A stretch of 64,000 bases of DNA from Strigamia acuminata (lineage: Eukaryota > Arthropoda > Chilopoda > Geophilomorpha > Linotaeniidae): NCBI GenBank assembly GCA_949358305.1, contig OX442323.1, positions 9,176,001 through 9,240,000 of the forward strand. Reading direction: 5' to 3'. Shown here in pieces: positions 26,041 to 36,845 of this stretch. Under the pieces are notes generated by a model. It had not been told where the DNA came from. It searched no databases and saw only the letters and a program-made list of their open reading frames with translations. The stretch's first letter is position 1. Every line of letters starts with the position of its first letter. The position numbers and the translations under genes are program-made.

Positions 26041-26500
26041 TGTATAATAATGAGACGCGGTAACTTCTCGTTGCTCGTCAACAATCTTCGAACTAAATCC
26101 CAATTTCTAATTTAAAAAAAAAAAATTTAATTAGTTTATTTAACATTATTTAAATAGTTATTTTAAAAGATTTCGACCCTTTTTTACCGGTACTTTGACA
26201 TCTTTCTTTGGCGCATTTTGACCAACAACCTTTGAAGTTGGTATTGAATTTCCGCTGCGTAGTAAGGGACCGTTTAAGGGAACGGTATTCAACGTTGGAA
26301 CCATCGGAAATGTCTCCTATAAAACAAATATTCAAATTAAACGGAGATAGGTTAAGAAATGTCGAATTAAATGTTTAAAATTCGTAGTAAATTAACGGAA
26401 ACTTTTGTTTATTATTAGAATTTGTTATTATCGACTTTAATTTCATACCTCTCGTTCTTTATTTAATGTATCCAGCTTAGTTTTCGTTGTCTTTGTCTAA
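26041..26500 (-). pseudogene. Truncated copy of the Lys/Glu-rich coiled-coil gene
   Basis: Read on the minus strand, three exons match the intact copy at 26.9-28.3 kb: TKTTKTKLDTLNKERE (about 26450-26500), ETFPMVPTLNTVPLNGPLL onward (about 26187-26315), and the first 60 or so bases of the KLGF exon. That exon then runs straight into a short ATTATACAA repeat and is lost. The second exon lacks the KKRKRK basic motif of the other copy. The reading frame is conserved up to the break, so the truncation may be fairly recent. Confidence 0.55.
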
Positions 26501-26886
26501 AACTTAGCGCTGCACGGATGAAACAAAAAAAAAACAAAAAATTCAAAATTGCGATCGGCTGCCCTGCAGTACTTTTTGGCGGCTGATGGTTCTTAATAAT
26601 CAGAAGTCGTTGACTTTTCGAAGAAAGCTTGTGTAAAATTTCGATACAAATTAAACCAATGACTCAAAATTAAACAAAATTAGACAAAAATATTCGTTTT
26701 ATTCAGTTGTTAATTTCTGTACTTTTTTTTATCACGGCCCTTTACCTCATAATTTAAAAAAAAATAATTTTACAAAAAAGCACTTGTTGAAAAAGAAAGA
26801 CAAGTAGTACATTCATAAACAAAATTAGAAAATTTATAAGAAAAACAAAAATTTAAGCCAACGTTTTAAATTTTCTTCACTGCTCT

Positions 26887-28263
26887 TCACCTTTTTTCAT
26901 TTTTTTCATTTTTTTTTTCAATTTTCTTTATTTTTTCATTAATTTTCTTTTTTTCTTCTTCTTTTTTCTTTATTTTTTCTTCAATTTTCTTCATTTCTTC
27001 TTCCATTTTCTTTATTTCTTCTTTAATTTTCTTTTTTTCTTCTTCATTTTCCTTTTTTTCTTCTTCATTTTTCTTTTTTTCTTCTTCATTTTTCTTCAAT
27101 TTGTCCCATCCTGGGATTAGGTTGGTGTTGGTATAGTGAGACGGTTCCGGTTCTTCTAAGACTTTCTGGGGACCATAAAATCCTCTAAAATAAGGGTTGA
27201 AAGGGTTGAAATTAATTCGAAATAATTAAAAATTTGGAATAATTAAAAATTGAACTTTTTCATGTAGAATAATTGTAAAACTATAATTAATCTCTAAAAA
27301 AATTTGATAAATAGAACTTTTTCCTATAAAACAATTAAAAAATAGAATTTTTCGCATAGATAAATTAAAATATTCTATTTTAAGTATAAAAAAATTTAAA
27401 ATAACCAATTTTTTCTATTAAAAAAATATTAAAACCGAATTTTTCGTATGAAACAATTAAAGAATCGAATTGATTCGCACAAAACTATAAAAAATTGAAT
27501 TACTTCGTAGAAAAAACTCAATTATCAATTGATTTTCTTACAAATCGCGTTGTTGCTGCATTTGCTCCTCCTCGATGCTAACAGCGATCACTCGTTGGAG
27601 CCTTTTCTCCTCTTCGTCCTTCGTCGTCGGGATCAAATGATCGTCGGCCGCAGAGTCATAATTCGTGGCGTGCTCACAATCACTCATCGACGTGGGTTGC
27701 AAGGCGGAAAATGTTGCAGAATTCAATGGCCGAGCATTTTCTTCCTTCGAACTCGGACTAGTCTTTATTTCCTCCAATTGAGACGCGATAACTTCTCGTT
27801 GCTCGTCAACAACCTTCGAACCAAATCCCAATTTCTAATTTAAAAAAAAAAATTAATTAAATGAATTAACATTATTTAAATAGTTATTTTAAAAGATTTC
27901 GACTTTTTTTTACCGGTACTTTGACATCTTTCTTTTGCTTTTTCTCCAAAGGTTTTCGTTTTCGTTTTTTACTAACAACCATTGTAGTTGGTAATGAATT
28001 TCCGCTGCGTAGCAAGGGACCGTTTAAGGGAACGGTATTCAACGTTGGATCCATCGAAAATGTCTCCTATAAAACAAATATTCAGATTAAACGGAGATGG
28101 GTTAAGAAATGTCAAAATAAATGTTTAAAATTCGTAGTAAATTAACGAAAACTTTTTGTTTATTATTAGAATTTGTTATTATCCGTCTATTCGACTTAAA
28201 TTTACATACCTCTCGTTCTTTATTTAATTTATCCAGCTTAGTTTTCGTTGTCTTCGTCTAATG
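26887..28263 (-). CDS. Lys/Glu-rich coiled-coil protein with a nuclear-localisation motif (unknown family)
   Basis: Exons on the minus strand: about 28213-28262 (TKTTKTKLDKLNKERE), about 27914-28066 (ETFSMDPTLNTVPL through KKRKRKPLEKKQKKD), about 27538-27835 (KLGFGSKVVDEQRE to SIEEEQMQQQRDL), and about 26887-27185 (GFYGPQKVLEEPEPSHY, then a long run of KKxEEE repeats ending KNEKR). Frames and splice sites agree across the first three. The basic cluster KKRKRK suggests a nuclear protein. The third exon ends in an acidic helix (RLQRVIAVSIEEEQ) that resembles a ubiquitin-interacting motif but lacks its central Ala. The last exon is low-complexity coiled coil. The start codon was not found. Two related copies flank it. 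Confidence 0.5.
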
Positions 28264-28623
28264 CTCAGCGCTGCACGGATGAAACAAAATTCGTGCTACG
28301 GAAATGACGTAGTTAATGACGTTGCATGCATGATGCGCACACTTGAGCTGCAAAACAATTTTAATATTTTAATTTTAAAATCTAAAAATTTAAAATTGCG
28401 ACAGTACTCTTTGGTGTCAACATTTTTTAGAGAAAGTTTGTGTAAAATTTCGGTACAAATTAAACCAATGACTCAAAATTAGACAAAAATATTCGTTTTA
28501 TTCTTTTCTTAATTTTTTTTATCACAGCTCTTTTTATTACAATTTTACAAAACTATTAACGATTTCAAAAAAGCACTTAAATAAGAAAGACATATACATT
28601 TAAAAACAAAATTAGAAAATATA
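28264..28623. other. Spacer between coiled-coil gene copies
   Basis: The 5' side of the coiled-coil gene. It matches the equivalent position of the truncated copy near 26.5-26.75 kb (CGCTGCACGGATGAAAC, ATTAAACCAATGACTCAAAATTA), so the duplication unit includes this flank. Confidence 0.45.
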
Positions 28624-29846
28624 CAGGGTGGAACAAAAGTCTGTTCCCCTCAAATATTTCCTCAGGAATTGCATCTAGGACAACTTTGATGAAGCGATCG
28701 TATAGGAAGTTGGGTGAGAGCAATCCAATGATGTCATCAAATTTGACCTTGACGGCTATTTTCAAGGATATTCACTTGCTAACTTCTAAACCAATCAGGT
28801 TAGAGCAAAAAAGTCAATTACAAAGTTGTAGCGCACCATCAAATTAGTACTATTCAACTTATCTTAGTCATCTTAAGTTAAATGTTTTCCTTTTAAAAAG
28901 GAGACAAATCAGCTGAAATAAAGCCAGCCATTGTGACAAAACTTAAATTTCTATCACAAAAATACTGAATTACTTAAATAAACGTATTCAAATGTGCATC
29001 ATTATGCAAGTAAACAAGAAAAACCACTGCCTTTTTTTAATGCCTCAATAATTATTTTATCACAAGATTAACCCTTGGCTATACGGATTTATGAACAAGC
29101 TTTTTCTTGAATAGGAAAATTTTTTTTCCTACGAATTTTTTTTGTTGAAAATTTGTGACTTTGTTGATCGGATAATAAAGTAAATCTCGGGTGAAATTTG
29201 TAATAATTCATCATTTATTTAATTAAATATTCAACTTGGAAATTTTCTGCCCCTTAAAACTCCAGCATAACTTTTAAGCTGGCTTTGCTGTATTTGTAAA
29301 CAGCGCTTCAGTGAACAGCTTTTCGCATTTACCAGTAGTGATTAAAACCACCTCCAGATGGCTCAAATCTATTTATTTTTATTGTTTAGGCATTACGTTC
29401 TCAATAAAATTAGTTCCGAACTAAAAACAAACTACATGGCGCTTTAACCAATCGACTTAAAAATTGTCCATAAATCCGTAATGGCTAAACCAGAACGGCA
29501 CATTTTATCCTTATGCCTCCGAGGGTTAAAAAATTTCACTTTGCTGATTTTTTTTCTGATTTGTCTCCTTTTTAAAAAGAAAACATTTAACTTAAGATGA
29601 CTAAGATAATTTGGATAGTACTAATTTGATGATGCTCTACAACTTTGTAATTGACTTTTTTGCTCTAACCTGATTGGTTTAGAAGTTAGCAAGTGAATAA
29701 CCTTGAAAATGGCCTTCAAGGTCAAATTTGATGACATCATTGGATTGCTCTCACCAAACTTCCTATACGATCGCTTCATTAAAGTTGGCCTAGGTGCAAT
29801 TGCTGAGGAAATATTTGAGGGGAACAGACTTTTGTTCCACCCTGTA
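28624..29846. mobile_element. Foldback DNA transposon, non-autonomous, TA target site
   Basis: The element is 1,223 bp and begins CAGGGTGGAACAAAAGTCTG. It ends in the inverted copy of that sequence, flanked by TA on both sides (28622-28623 and 29847-29848). The terminal inverted repeats are long, about 290 bases each (28624-28913 and about 29558-29846), and by eye about 95% identical. The roughly 640-base centre has no open frame of note, so it cannot encode its own transposase. TIR start and TA duplication fit the Tc1/mariner (IS630) superfamily. It sits between two copies of the coiled-coil gene. Confidence 0.8.
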
Positions 29847-29884
29847 TAATAAAAACAGAAATTAAAGCCAACATTTCAAATTCC

Positions 29885-30197
29885 CTTCACCTTTTCTTCA
29901 CTTTCTCTTTACTTTTCTCTTTTTCTTTACTTTGCTTTGTTGTTTCGTCATTTTTCTTTTTTTTTCTTTTTCATTTCTCTTTATTTCTTCTATATTTCTC
30001 TGTATTTCTTCTCTATTTCTCTGTATTTCTTCTCGACTATTTTTCACTTTTTCTTTATTTCTCTTTAATTCTTCTTCATTTTTCTTCAACTTTTCGTCAA
30101 TTTCCTTCAATTTTCTCTCCGAGACCTCGTCCCTTCTGTCCTCTATCCACCCCATGCTCTCTATTCCGTGCCCCATGCCTCGACCCATGCCTGCATC
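29885..30197 (-). CDS. Last exon of another Lys/Glu-rich coiled-coil paralogue
   Basis: This minus-strand exon begins after an acceptor (ATTCATAG) with DAGMGRGMGHGIESMGWIE, then a long charged helix (EEELKRNKEKVKNSREEI...), and ends KRKVKRK before a TGA. Its 3' UTR start matches that of the copy ending at 26887 (GTTGGCTT(T)AA...), so the two are paralogues. The matching upstream exons were not found before 30.7 kb. It may be a fragment. Confidence 0.4.
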
Positions 30198-30690
30198 TAT
30201 GAATTAAATATTAATCAAATTTCAATTTTTATATGAAATAATTAAATAATAATTTATTAACTCACTAATAATGTCGAGTGTGCAAAGTGTCATGAGCGGA
30301 AAGATGTCAAATGATATGAAGGCTTTTTTTTCGCTTCAATTCTCGGCTTGTTCATTGAAAACTACGAAAGTGAAATAACGATGGAGTGAAACAAGCAGTT
30401 TTCGTCTGGAGCGCCATTTTATACTGTAAATAAAACACTTGTTATTTATACGGTTTAATGACGCAGATTAATTTAATGAGAAAAAGGTTGTCAACAAACC
30501 AGTTCTTCCTAGCCACGGTTGGAGGAAATTGTAGTCACTTGACAAAATAGCGTAGGAGTAAAAGTTCGACGCTTGATCTAAAACTTTTAGGCTCCTCACT
30601 TGGACATTTTAGGAATGAAATACGACGAGATACGGTTTCAAATCCAACCACAATCGGTACAATTAATTTACATCTCGTAGGGCCAAAGGT
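30198..30690. other. Intergenic, nothing recognised
   Basis: AT-rich. No gene or repeat was recognised apart from its proximity to the hairpin that follows. Confidence 0.3.
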
Positions 30691-30771
30691 ACATTTTATC
30701 TCTTTAATTTTTTCTAGTATTCTTTGGATTGATTCCAAAGAATACTAGAAAAAATTAAAGAGATAAAATGT
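30691..30771. repeat. Perfect 38-bp inverted repeat with 5-base loop
   Basis: The left arm is 30691-30728 and the right arm 30734-30771, with loop TTGAT. The arms are exactly complementary over all 38 bases (left starts ACATTTTATCTCTTTAATTT). Transcribed RNA would form a long perfect hairpin. See findings. Confidence 0.9.
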
Positions 30772-31340
30772 TTCCAATCAATGCTCTGCAGGAAAGATCA
30801 ACTTAATAAGTTAATTCACCCGAGTTGTGAAAGCTGAAAAATTCTCTTACCTTTTTCCAGTTACTGTTCATAAAATTGCATTGTCCCCCATCTCAACTGA
30901 CTTGTGAATTAGCTCTGTCAGCAACTGCAAGAGGAATTGGGAATGAAAATAAAATTATGAGTTGTCAGAGGTGACAACAAACTCGTTTTATAATGTGCTA
31001 CCTATTGATTAAATATTTATTTATTTATTATTTTATTTTTGACGAAAAAGAGAACTTTTCAAATCTTGAGTGATAACATATGCCATACTCGGAAAATAAT
31101 ACTCTTTTTAGAGTAAAAGTAAAGTGCAACAAGTAATGTGTAAGGTCCTGGCAACTTGTTTATCAATCCCCTAATCCCGCGCACCATCAATGTTGTATAG
31201 TAATGCCACGGTAGAAATATGAGCAATAAAAAGGAAACTTGCCCATAATAACTCGGTGCAAGTGATTTCCATTTTCATAGCGATGGTATCGACATGTCTT
31301 AACTCGCAAAGCGCGCACGATCCAATTTGCTTATTCCCAA
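30772..31340. other. Intergenic, nothing recognised
   Basis: No open frame or splice structure could be supported on either strand. Confidence 0.3.
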
Positions 31341-31566
31341 TCCTTCAAGAGCAAAGTAAAGCAATTACAGAAAAAATTTCTAAAATTTTAAAAATGGAAC
31401 CATCAAAGTTCAAATAGAAGTGGACGGAAAAGTGAGTGAAGGAGGTTAAGTATTAAAAGCTGTAAGAAGTGAATGACAAATAAAGTAATAAAGTAACTCT
31501 TCATTGAACTTTATTGAAATTTGGCAAACTGTAGCATTTGTACAAATTTCTATTTACATAATGTAA
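31341..31566. repeat. Dispersed repeat, copy 1
   Basis: About 225 bases matching 37865-38088 in the same orientation with small indels. Shared landmarks are CAAGAGCAAAG, ATAGAAGTGGACGGAAAAGT and TGGCAAACTGTAGCATTTGT. No coding potential. It is probably a transposon-derived repeat of unknown class. Confidence 0.7.
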
Positions 31567-33108
31567 TGACGACAGTAACGTACCTAAAGCTCAAATAATG
31601 AGTGTTTTCCTACACCATTCGTTAGAATAACTACGACAGAAAAGGCACCGTTATGTTATTTCTTAAAGAAAATAGCAACATATGACCACCTATAAAAATA
31701 AAACATTTCATGTACACATCCGAGGAAACTTACTTGTTAGTAAAGTGAATAAACACAAAAGAGTATACATTTTGTAATGAACTTACTATAAAATTTATCT
31801 TTAACAACTTTCCATTTATCTTTTCGAACAGTGAGCACAAAATTGATGAAATGAAACTGGAGTTTTTTCCTACTGGAATTTGATGCTGCAAGCACAAGAA
31901 TCGTTGGTGGCCATTCACAGCTTCATCTACAATTCAATTACAATGGTTGGTTAGTTAATAATTACGGTTAAAAACATTTTTATAGGAATAAAAATCGAAC
32001 CTTACACTCACTCCGTTGCGTATCCAAACTAGACCATGCTGTTTCACCAATGGCTACATTTTTATATAAACCATTCCACACTAAACGAGCGTCGTCCAAC
32101 GGTTTCTTTGCACATTTTCTCATTTATCGGTATCCAAAAGCGGCTACGATAGTTGCTGCAATCGAAATTATTCGGTATCGTCCTGTCGCTAGGCACTGCG
32201 CACTCCTCCGGACCTCTACCATTTTGAACGAGCGGATGAACACGCGACGGATCACGTTTCTTGAAAGCCGTGATACAGTGAGCCATCGTGTAACCATCCG
32301 CTTCGTCGTTGCATTGTGGGAAGGCGTCACTAATGGCCGCTGATGTTTGAATACGTCACGGCGGCCGTTTTTTACATTTATCAGAGGTTTGTTTGTATTT
32401 TAATTTTCTAAAAATGTTTAAAAAAATCATTAGCGTTATTATCAGTATTGAAGTTATTGTTTGCTGGAATTTTTAGCTGGTAGTTTTATATGGATTTTCG
32501 AATTCGAATTCGTCTATCAATTCCAAAGATGGAACTACTTTTTTTTTAAAACTCCGAACCAAAGTTTAACATGTTTTTAATGTAATTTAAACTTCCAACC
32601 CGAAATAAGAAGTAGAAATTTTTATTTGCAGGTTCTACGGACTAGTGGAGTGACCTCATCTAACGGGCCACACGAAAATAGAAGCGAAAATGGAAAAGAC
32701 CAACATCAGTCCAGTCCCGTCCACCATGAATGAAAATTTCTACTAGAAAACTCCTACTAGAAAACTCAGAGCAATGAGTTTTTACAGCAAAAATACAGCA
32801 TTAAGCATTGTGAGGAGGATTTTACACAATTTGAAAAGTTTGAAAAGTTTATTGATTTTCTAAATTAAATATTATTGTTTATGATTATGAAATAATTCGA
32901 AGTCAGTTGCGTGTCGTTGTTTGTGCGTGCACAGTACGACGGTGGAAATCAATAAACCTATAAAGTGAAATTGTGTAAAGTCTCCTCATCGGTCCATCAC
33001 GAAGATGATGTTGCGGAGAAGCCCATCAGCACTCACCGCTAACCATCATCCAACAAGAAGATTCAGTGTGCTCAGGAAATGTTATTTTATTATTATTTAA
33101 ACTCAATA
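31567..33108. other. Intergenic, mostly unassigned
   Basis: A single monomer of the 50-bp satellite family sits at about 32172-32222 (GGTATCGTCCTGTCGCTAGG...). Several overlapping short frames on both strands surround it but none looks like a protein. Nothing else was recognised. Confidence 0.35.
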
Positions 33109-33600
33109 GAGAGTTTGCGGGATGCATTTTTCCCTTATTTTGTGCCACGTTACACTATTTTAGTGCCATATCGTAAGGGAAAAATCTTTAGTGTATCGTT
33201 TTCAACACTAAATTAAAATATAGCGCAGCCAATCAGAATTGAGAACACTATATTGTTAGCTCCGCCCATTGCAAATGGCGATTATTTTGTTGTCCCGATC
33301 AAACACATCACAGTCATAGATACGTAGATTGAATGATAAGTGAGGCCCAAAATTGAATTTTAGGCCCAAAACCATACTTTATAGGCATCATAATGGAATT
33401 TTATGCAGAAATTTGAACATTTACGCCCCCAAATTGAATTTTTAGGCCCAAATTTACTAAATGTCAGTAGTTGGCTGAAATAGTGTAATGATAAGGGAAA
33501 AGTGCAGCCCGCAAAAACTTAATTTATCAGTTTTTCCTTACACTATTTTTATACAGTATAGTCTTTAACTGGAAGGGAAAAATGCATCCCGCAAACTCTC
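33109..33600. mobile_element. 492-bp MITE with TA target duplication
   Basis: The ends are GAGAGTTTGCGGGATGCATT and its exact inverse, flanked by TA at 33107-33108 and 33601-33602. The terminal inverted repeat is at least 27 bases (through TTTTCCC/GGGAAAA). Sub-terminal repeats (TAAGGGAAAA) recur inside. No open frame. Size, ends and TA duplication fit a Tc1/mariner-type miniature element. Confidence 0.85.
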
Positions 33601-33602
33601 TA

Positions 33603-34657
33603 ATAATGTCGAGTTGGAAAATAGTTTTAAACTCACCAATCAGGTGAGAACTAGTAATTGCGAGAAAAGCAATTAGAGTGAATTGCTTTTTTTATAAGAT
33701 TTGAGCTATTTAGAAATAGACTGCAGAAAAAACACGTTCTCTTGTACGAAAATAGGATTTAATTGTGAAACGATTATGAAATGTTATACAAACAAACAGA
33801 ACGAGGAATGGTTAAAAGATGAAAAGAGCATTGTGCCATCTGCACAATGCTTGCTCAAGCACTAGTGGCTGGCCAAAATAACAAAACATTAGATTAAACA
33901 TGTATTCCTAACTTACAATCAAGTATTGTCCAGTTGTTAGTTCTTTATCTTCCAACTTAAAAGGAATGGTTTGTTGAGAGGTGTGAATTAGCAATAACTT
34001 GTAAGCAATCGTGCTTCTTCTCATGGCAATAAATCCACTCTTGGAATCTTCTACCGAGTGAATGTGCAAAGCGAATGACCCGCGAGGTAAGTTTCCTTTA
34101 ATCACTGGGTTATGAGTCAACAATTTGGTATTTTCATTGTGTAGTGTGTTGTATTGGTTGTAATTGTAATGTACCCAGCAGCTGTAGAATTATTTTAATT
34201 TTAACGTTTCATCCCATCGGGTGTATTTTAACATTAACGTGAATATAAAAAAAACTTTATATTACCGGGCTAGTGTGTATAGATTTCTACTTTGGTATTG
34301 TTTGTTTAGGTTTGTGTGGATTATTCACATCACGTCAAAGCTAATTGTTCTTTATCTTGTGTATACTTGATACGGTTATGTAATTCTAATCCTAAATGAG
34401 CTGTTGCCTTTTTCCTTGAATATGCTTGTGCCATCATTATGTTTCTGCATGTCCTGTCCCTGTCAATGTATTTAGCACCTTTGAATTTCTTTGTTCCTTC
34501 TTACTGTCTGTATCCTTGTTTTCATCTGTTCTTTGTCACTGTTCCTTCTCAATGCAGCCATGAAGTAATTGTCCTTTTGTTTGTGTGTGTTGTACCTAGT
34601 GAATGTTCTGTAGTCAAGAGGTATTTTAATGTGGCTTGTTGCTGCAATCGAAATTAT
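33603..34657. other. Intergenic, nothing firm
   Basis: A 71-residue minus-strand frame at 33908-34123 (MLTHNPVIKGNLPRGSFALH...) has no partner exons, and I could not place it in a family. The rest is AT-rich without features. Confidence 0.3.
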
Positions 34658-36500
34658 TCAGTGTCGTCCTGTTGCTAGTCACGACACACCCCTCTAAAAC
34701 CTTATCATTAGATATCGTCCTGTCGCTAGTCATTGCACACCCCTCTGGACCAATACCATTAGGTATCGTCCTGTCGCTAGCCATCGCACACCCCTCTGGA
34801 CCAATACCATTAGGTATCGTCCTGTCGCTAGTCATTGCACACCCCTCTGGATGTCAGAATACAACGACTAGCAACAGGACGATACTTAATGATAAAAATT
34901 CAGGGGGAGTGCAATAACTAGCGACAGGACGATACTTGATGATAAAAATTCAGGGGGAGTGCAATGACTAGCGACAGGACGATACCTAATGATAAAGGTC
35001 CAGGGGATGTCCTATGACTAGTGACAGGACGGTACCTAATGGTATAGGTCCAGAGGGGTGTCCTATGACTAGCGACAGGACGGTACCTAATGATAAATGT
35101 CCAATGACTAGTGACAGGACAGTACGTAATGATAAAGGTTCAGGGGATGTCCAATGACTAGTGATAGGACGGTACCTAATGATAAAGGTTCAGGGGATGT
35201 CCAATGACTAGTGACAGGACGGTACCTAATGATAAAGGTTCAGGGGATGTCCAATGACTAGTGACAGGACGGTACCTAATGATAAAGGTTCAGGGGATGT
35301 CCAATGACTAGTGACAGGACGGTACCTAATGATAAAGGTTCAGAGGATGTCCAATGACTAGTAACAGGACGGTACCTAATGGTATAGGTCCAGAGGGGTG
35401 TCCTATGACTAGCGACAGGACGGTACCTAATGATAAAGGTTCAGGGGATGTCCAATGACTAGTGACAGGACAGTACCTAATGATAAAGGTTCAGGGGATG
35501 TCCAATGACTAGTGACAGGACGGTACCTAATGATAAAGGTTCAGGGGATGTCCAATGACTAGTGACAGGACGGTACCTAATGATAAATGTCCAATGACTA
35601 GTGACAGGACAGTACGTAATGATAAAGGTTCAGGGGATGTCCAATGACTAGTGACAGGACGGTACCTAATGATAAAGGTTCAGGGGATGTCCAATGACTA
35701 GTGACAGGACGGTACCTAATGATAAAGGTTCAGGGGGTGTGCTATGACTAGCGACAGGACGGTACCTAATGGTATAGGTCCAGAGGGGTGTCCTATGACT
35801 AGCGACAGGACGGTACCTAATGATAAAGGTTCAGGGGGTGTGCTATAACTAGCGACAGGTCGGTACCTAATGATAAATGTCCAATGACTAGTGACAGGAC
35901 AGTACCTAATGGTATCGGTCCAGAGGGGTGTGCAATGACTAGCAACAGGACGATACCTTATGATAAAGGTCCAAGGGGATGTGCAGTGACTAATAACAGG
36001 ACGATACCTAATAGTGTAGTTCCAGTTAGTGTGCAATAACTAGTAACAGGACAATACCTAATGATAGAGATCCAAGGGGATGTGCAGTGACTAGCAATAC
36101 CTAATGATAAAGGTCTGGAGGAGTGTGCAGTGACTAGAAACAGGACGAAACCTAATGGTGTAGTTCCAGGGGGAATGTGCAATGACAAGTAACGATACCT
36201 AATGGTGTAGTTCCAGGGGTGTGTGCAGTGACTAGTAACAGCATAATACCTAATGGTATAGGTCTAGAGAGGTGTGCAATGACTAGTGACAAGATAATAC
36301 TTAATGGTAAAATTTTAGAGGCGTCTGCAGTGAACAATACCTAGTGATAGAGTTCAGAGGAATGCAGGACAATACCTAATGATAGTTTCAGAAGGGTGTA
36401 CAACAGCTAGCATTAGGACTACCTTATAGTAGAGTTCCAGAGATGTACGACTAGCAACAGGACGATACTTAATGGCAAGGTTCGAATGGAGATTATATTT
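34658..36500. repeat. 50-bp satellite array with internal orientation switch
   Basis: About 35 tandem units of roughly 50 bp. From 34658 to about 34858 the units read GTCCTGTCGCTAGTCA...CCCCTCTGGA. From about 34861 on they are inverted (GACTAGTGACAGGACGGTAC, CTAATGATAAAGGTTCAGGGG). Exact 50-base spacing is visible at 35221/35271/35321. Shortened units (GATAAATGTCCAATGACTAG) recur near 35091, 35581 and 35871, showing higher-order structure. Units decay towards 36.5 kb. Open frames through the array are by-products of the repeat. Confidence 0.9.
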
Positions 36501-36845
36501 ACTAGCAAAATCGCCATTTTCTTCTTTTTGAGTAGTGAAGCTATGCCGCACAGCATAATGCTAGCTGGTGAGAAAAAGTCAAAAATATCAAAATCAATCC
36601 AAAAATAAATCAAAATTCAGCAAACTAAGTTCTAAGTGATTTCAAACTTACTCTCTCCTTTTATCAAGTGTCCGAATCGCTAATATTAACTTCTCTAATC
36701 GATTACAATCTGAAACTAACTTCTGGATTTATGAATTTTTTCTTTAGTTTTCGCAGCTTTAGAAATTCGAAATATATCACTCAACCCTCAAGTATAATAA
36801 AAAAAAAATTCATTTGTTTTAATCGAATAAACTAGATGAACAATT

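Noticed and set aside
27538..27620. Ubiquitin-interacting motif in the coiled-coil gene
   Set aside because: The helix RLQRVIAVSIEEEQ resembles the proteasome S5a UIM but has Val at the invariant Ala position, so I mention it without calling the domain.
32062..32286. Minus-strand frame thought to be a THAP-type zinc finger
   Set aside because: The Cys/His spacing does not fit THAP, and the frame runs through a satellite monomer.
35716..36337. Long overlapping open frames in the satellite
   Set aside because: The 50-bp unit lacks stops in some frames; the frames simply translate the repeat and have no start context or splice partners.
34658..36500. Array of regular repeats resembling CRISPR
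   Set aside because: Units are head-to-tail with no unique spacers, the monomer itself is the whole period, the orientation flips, and the genome is eukaryotic.
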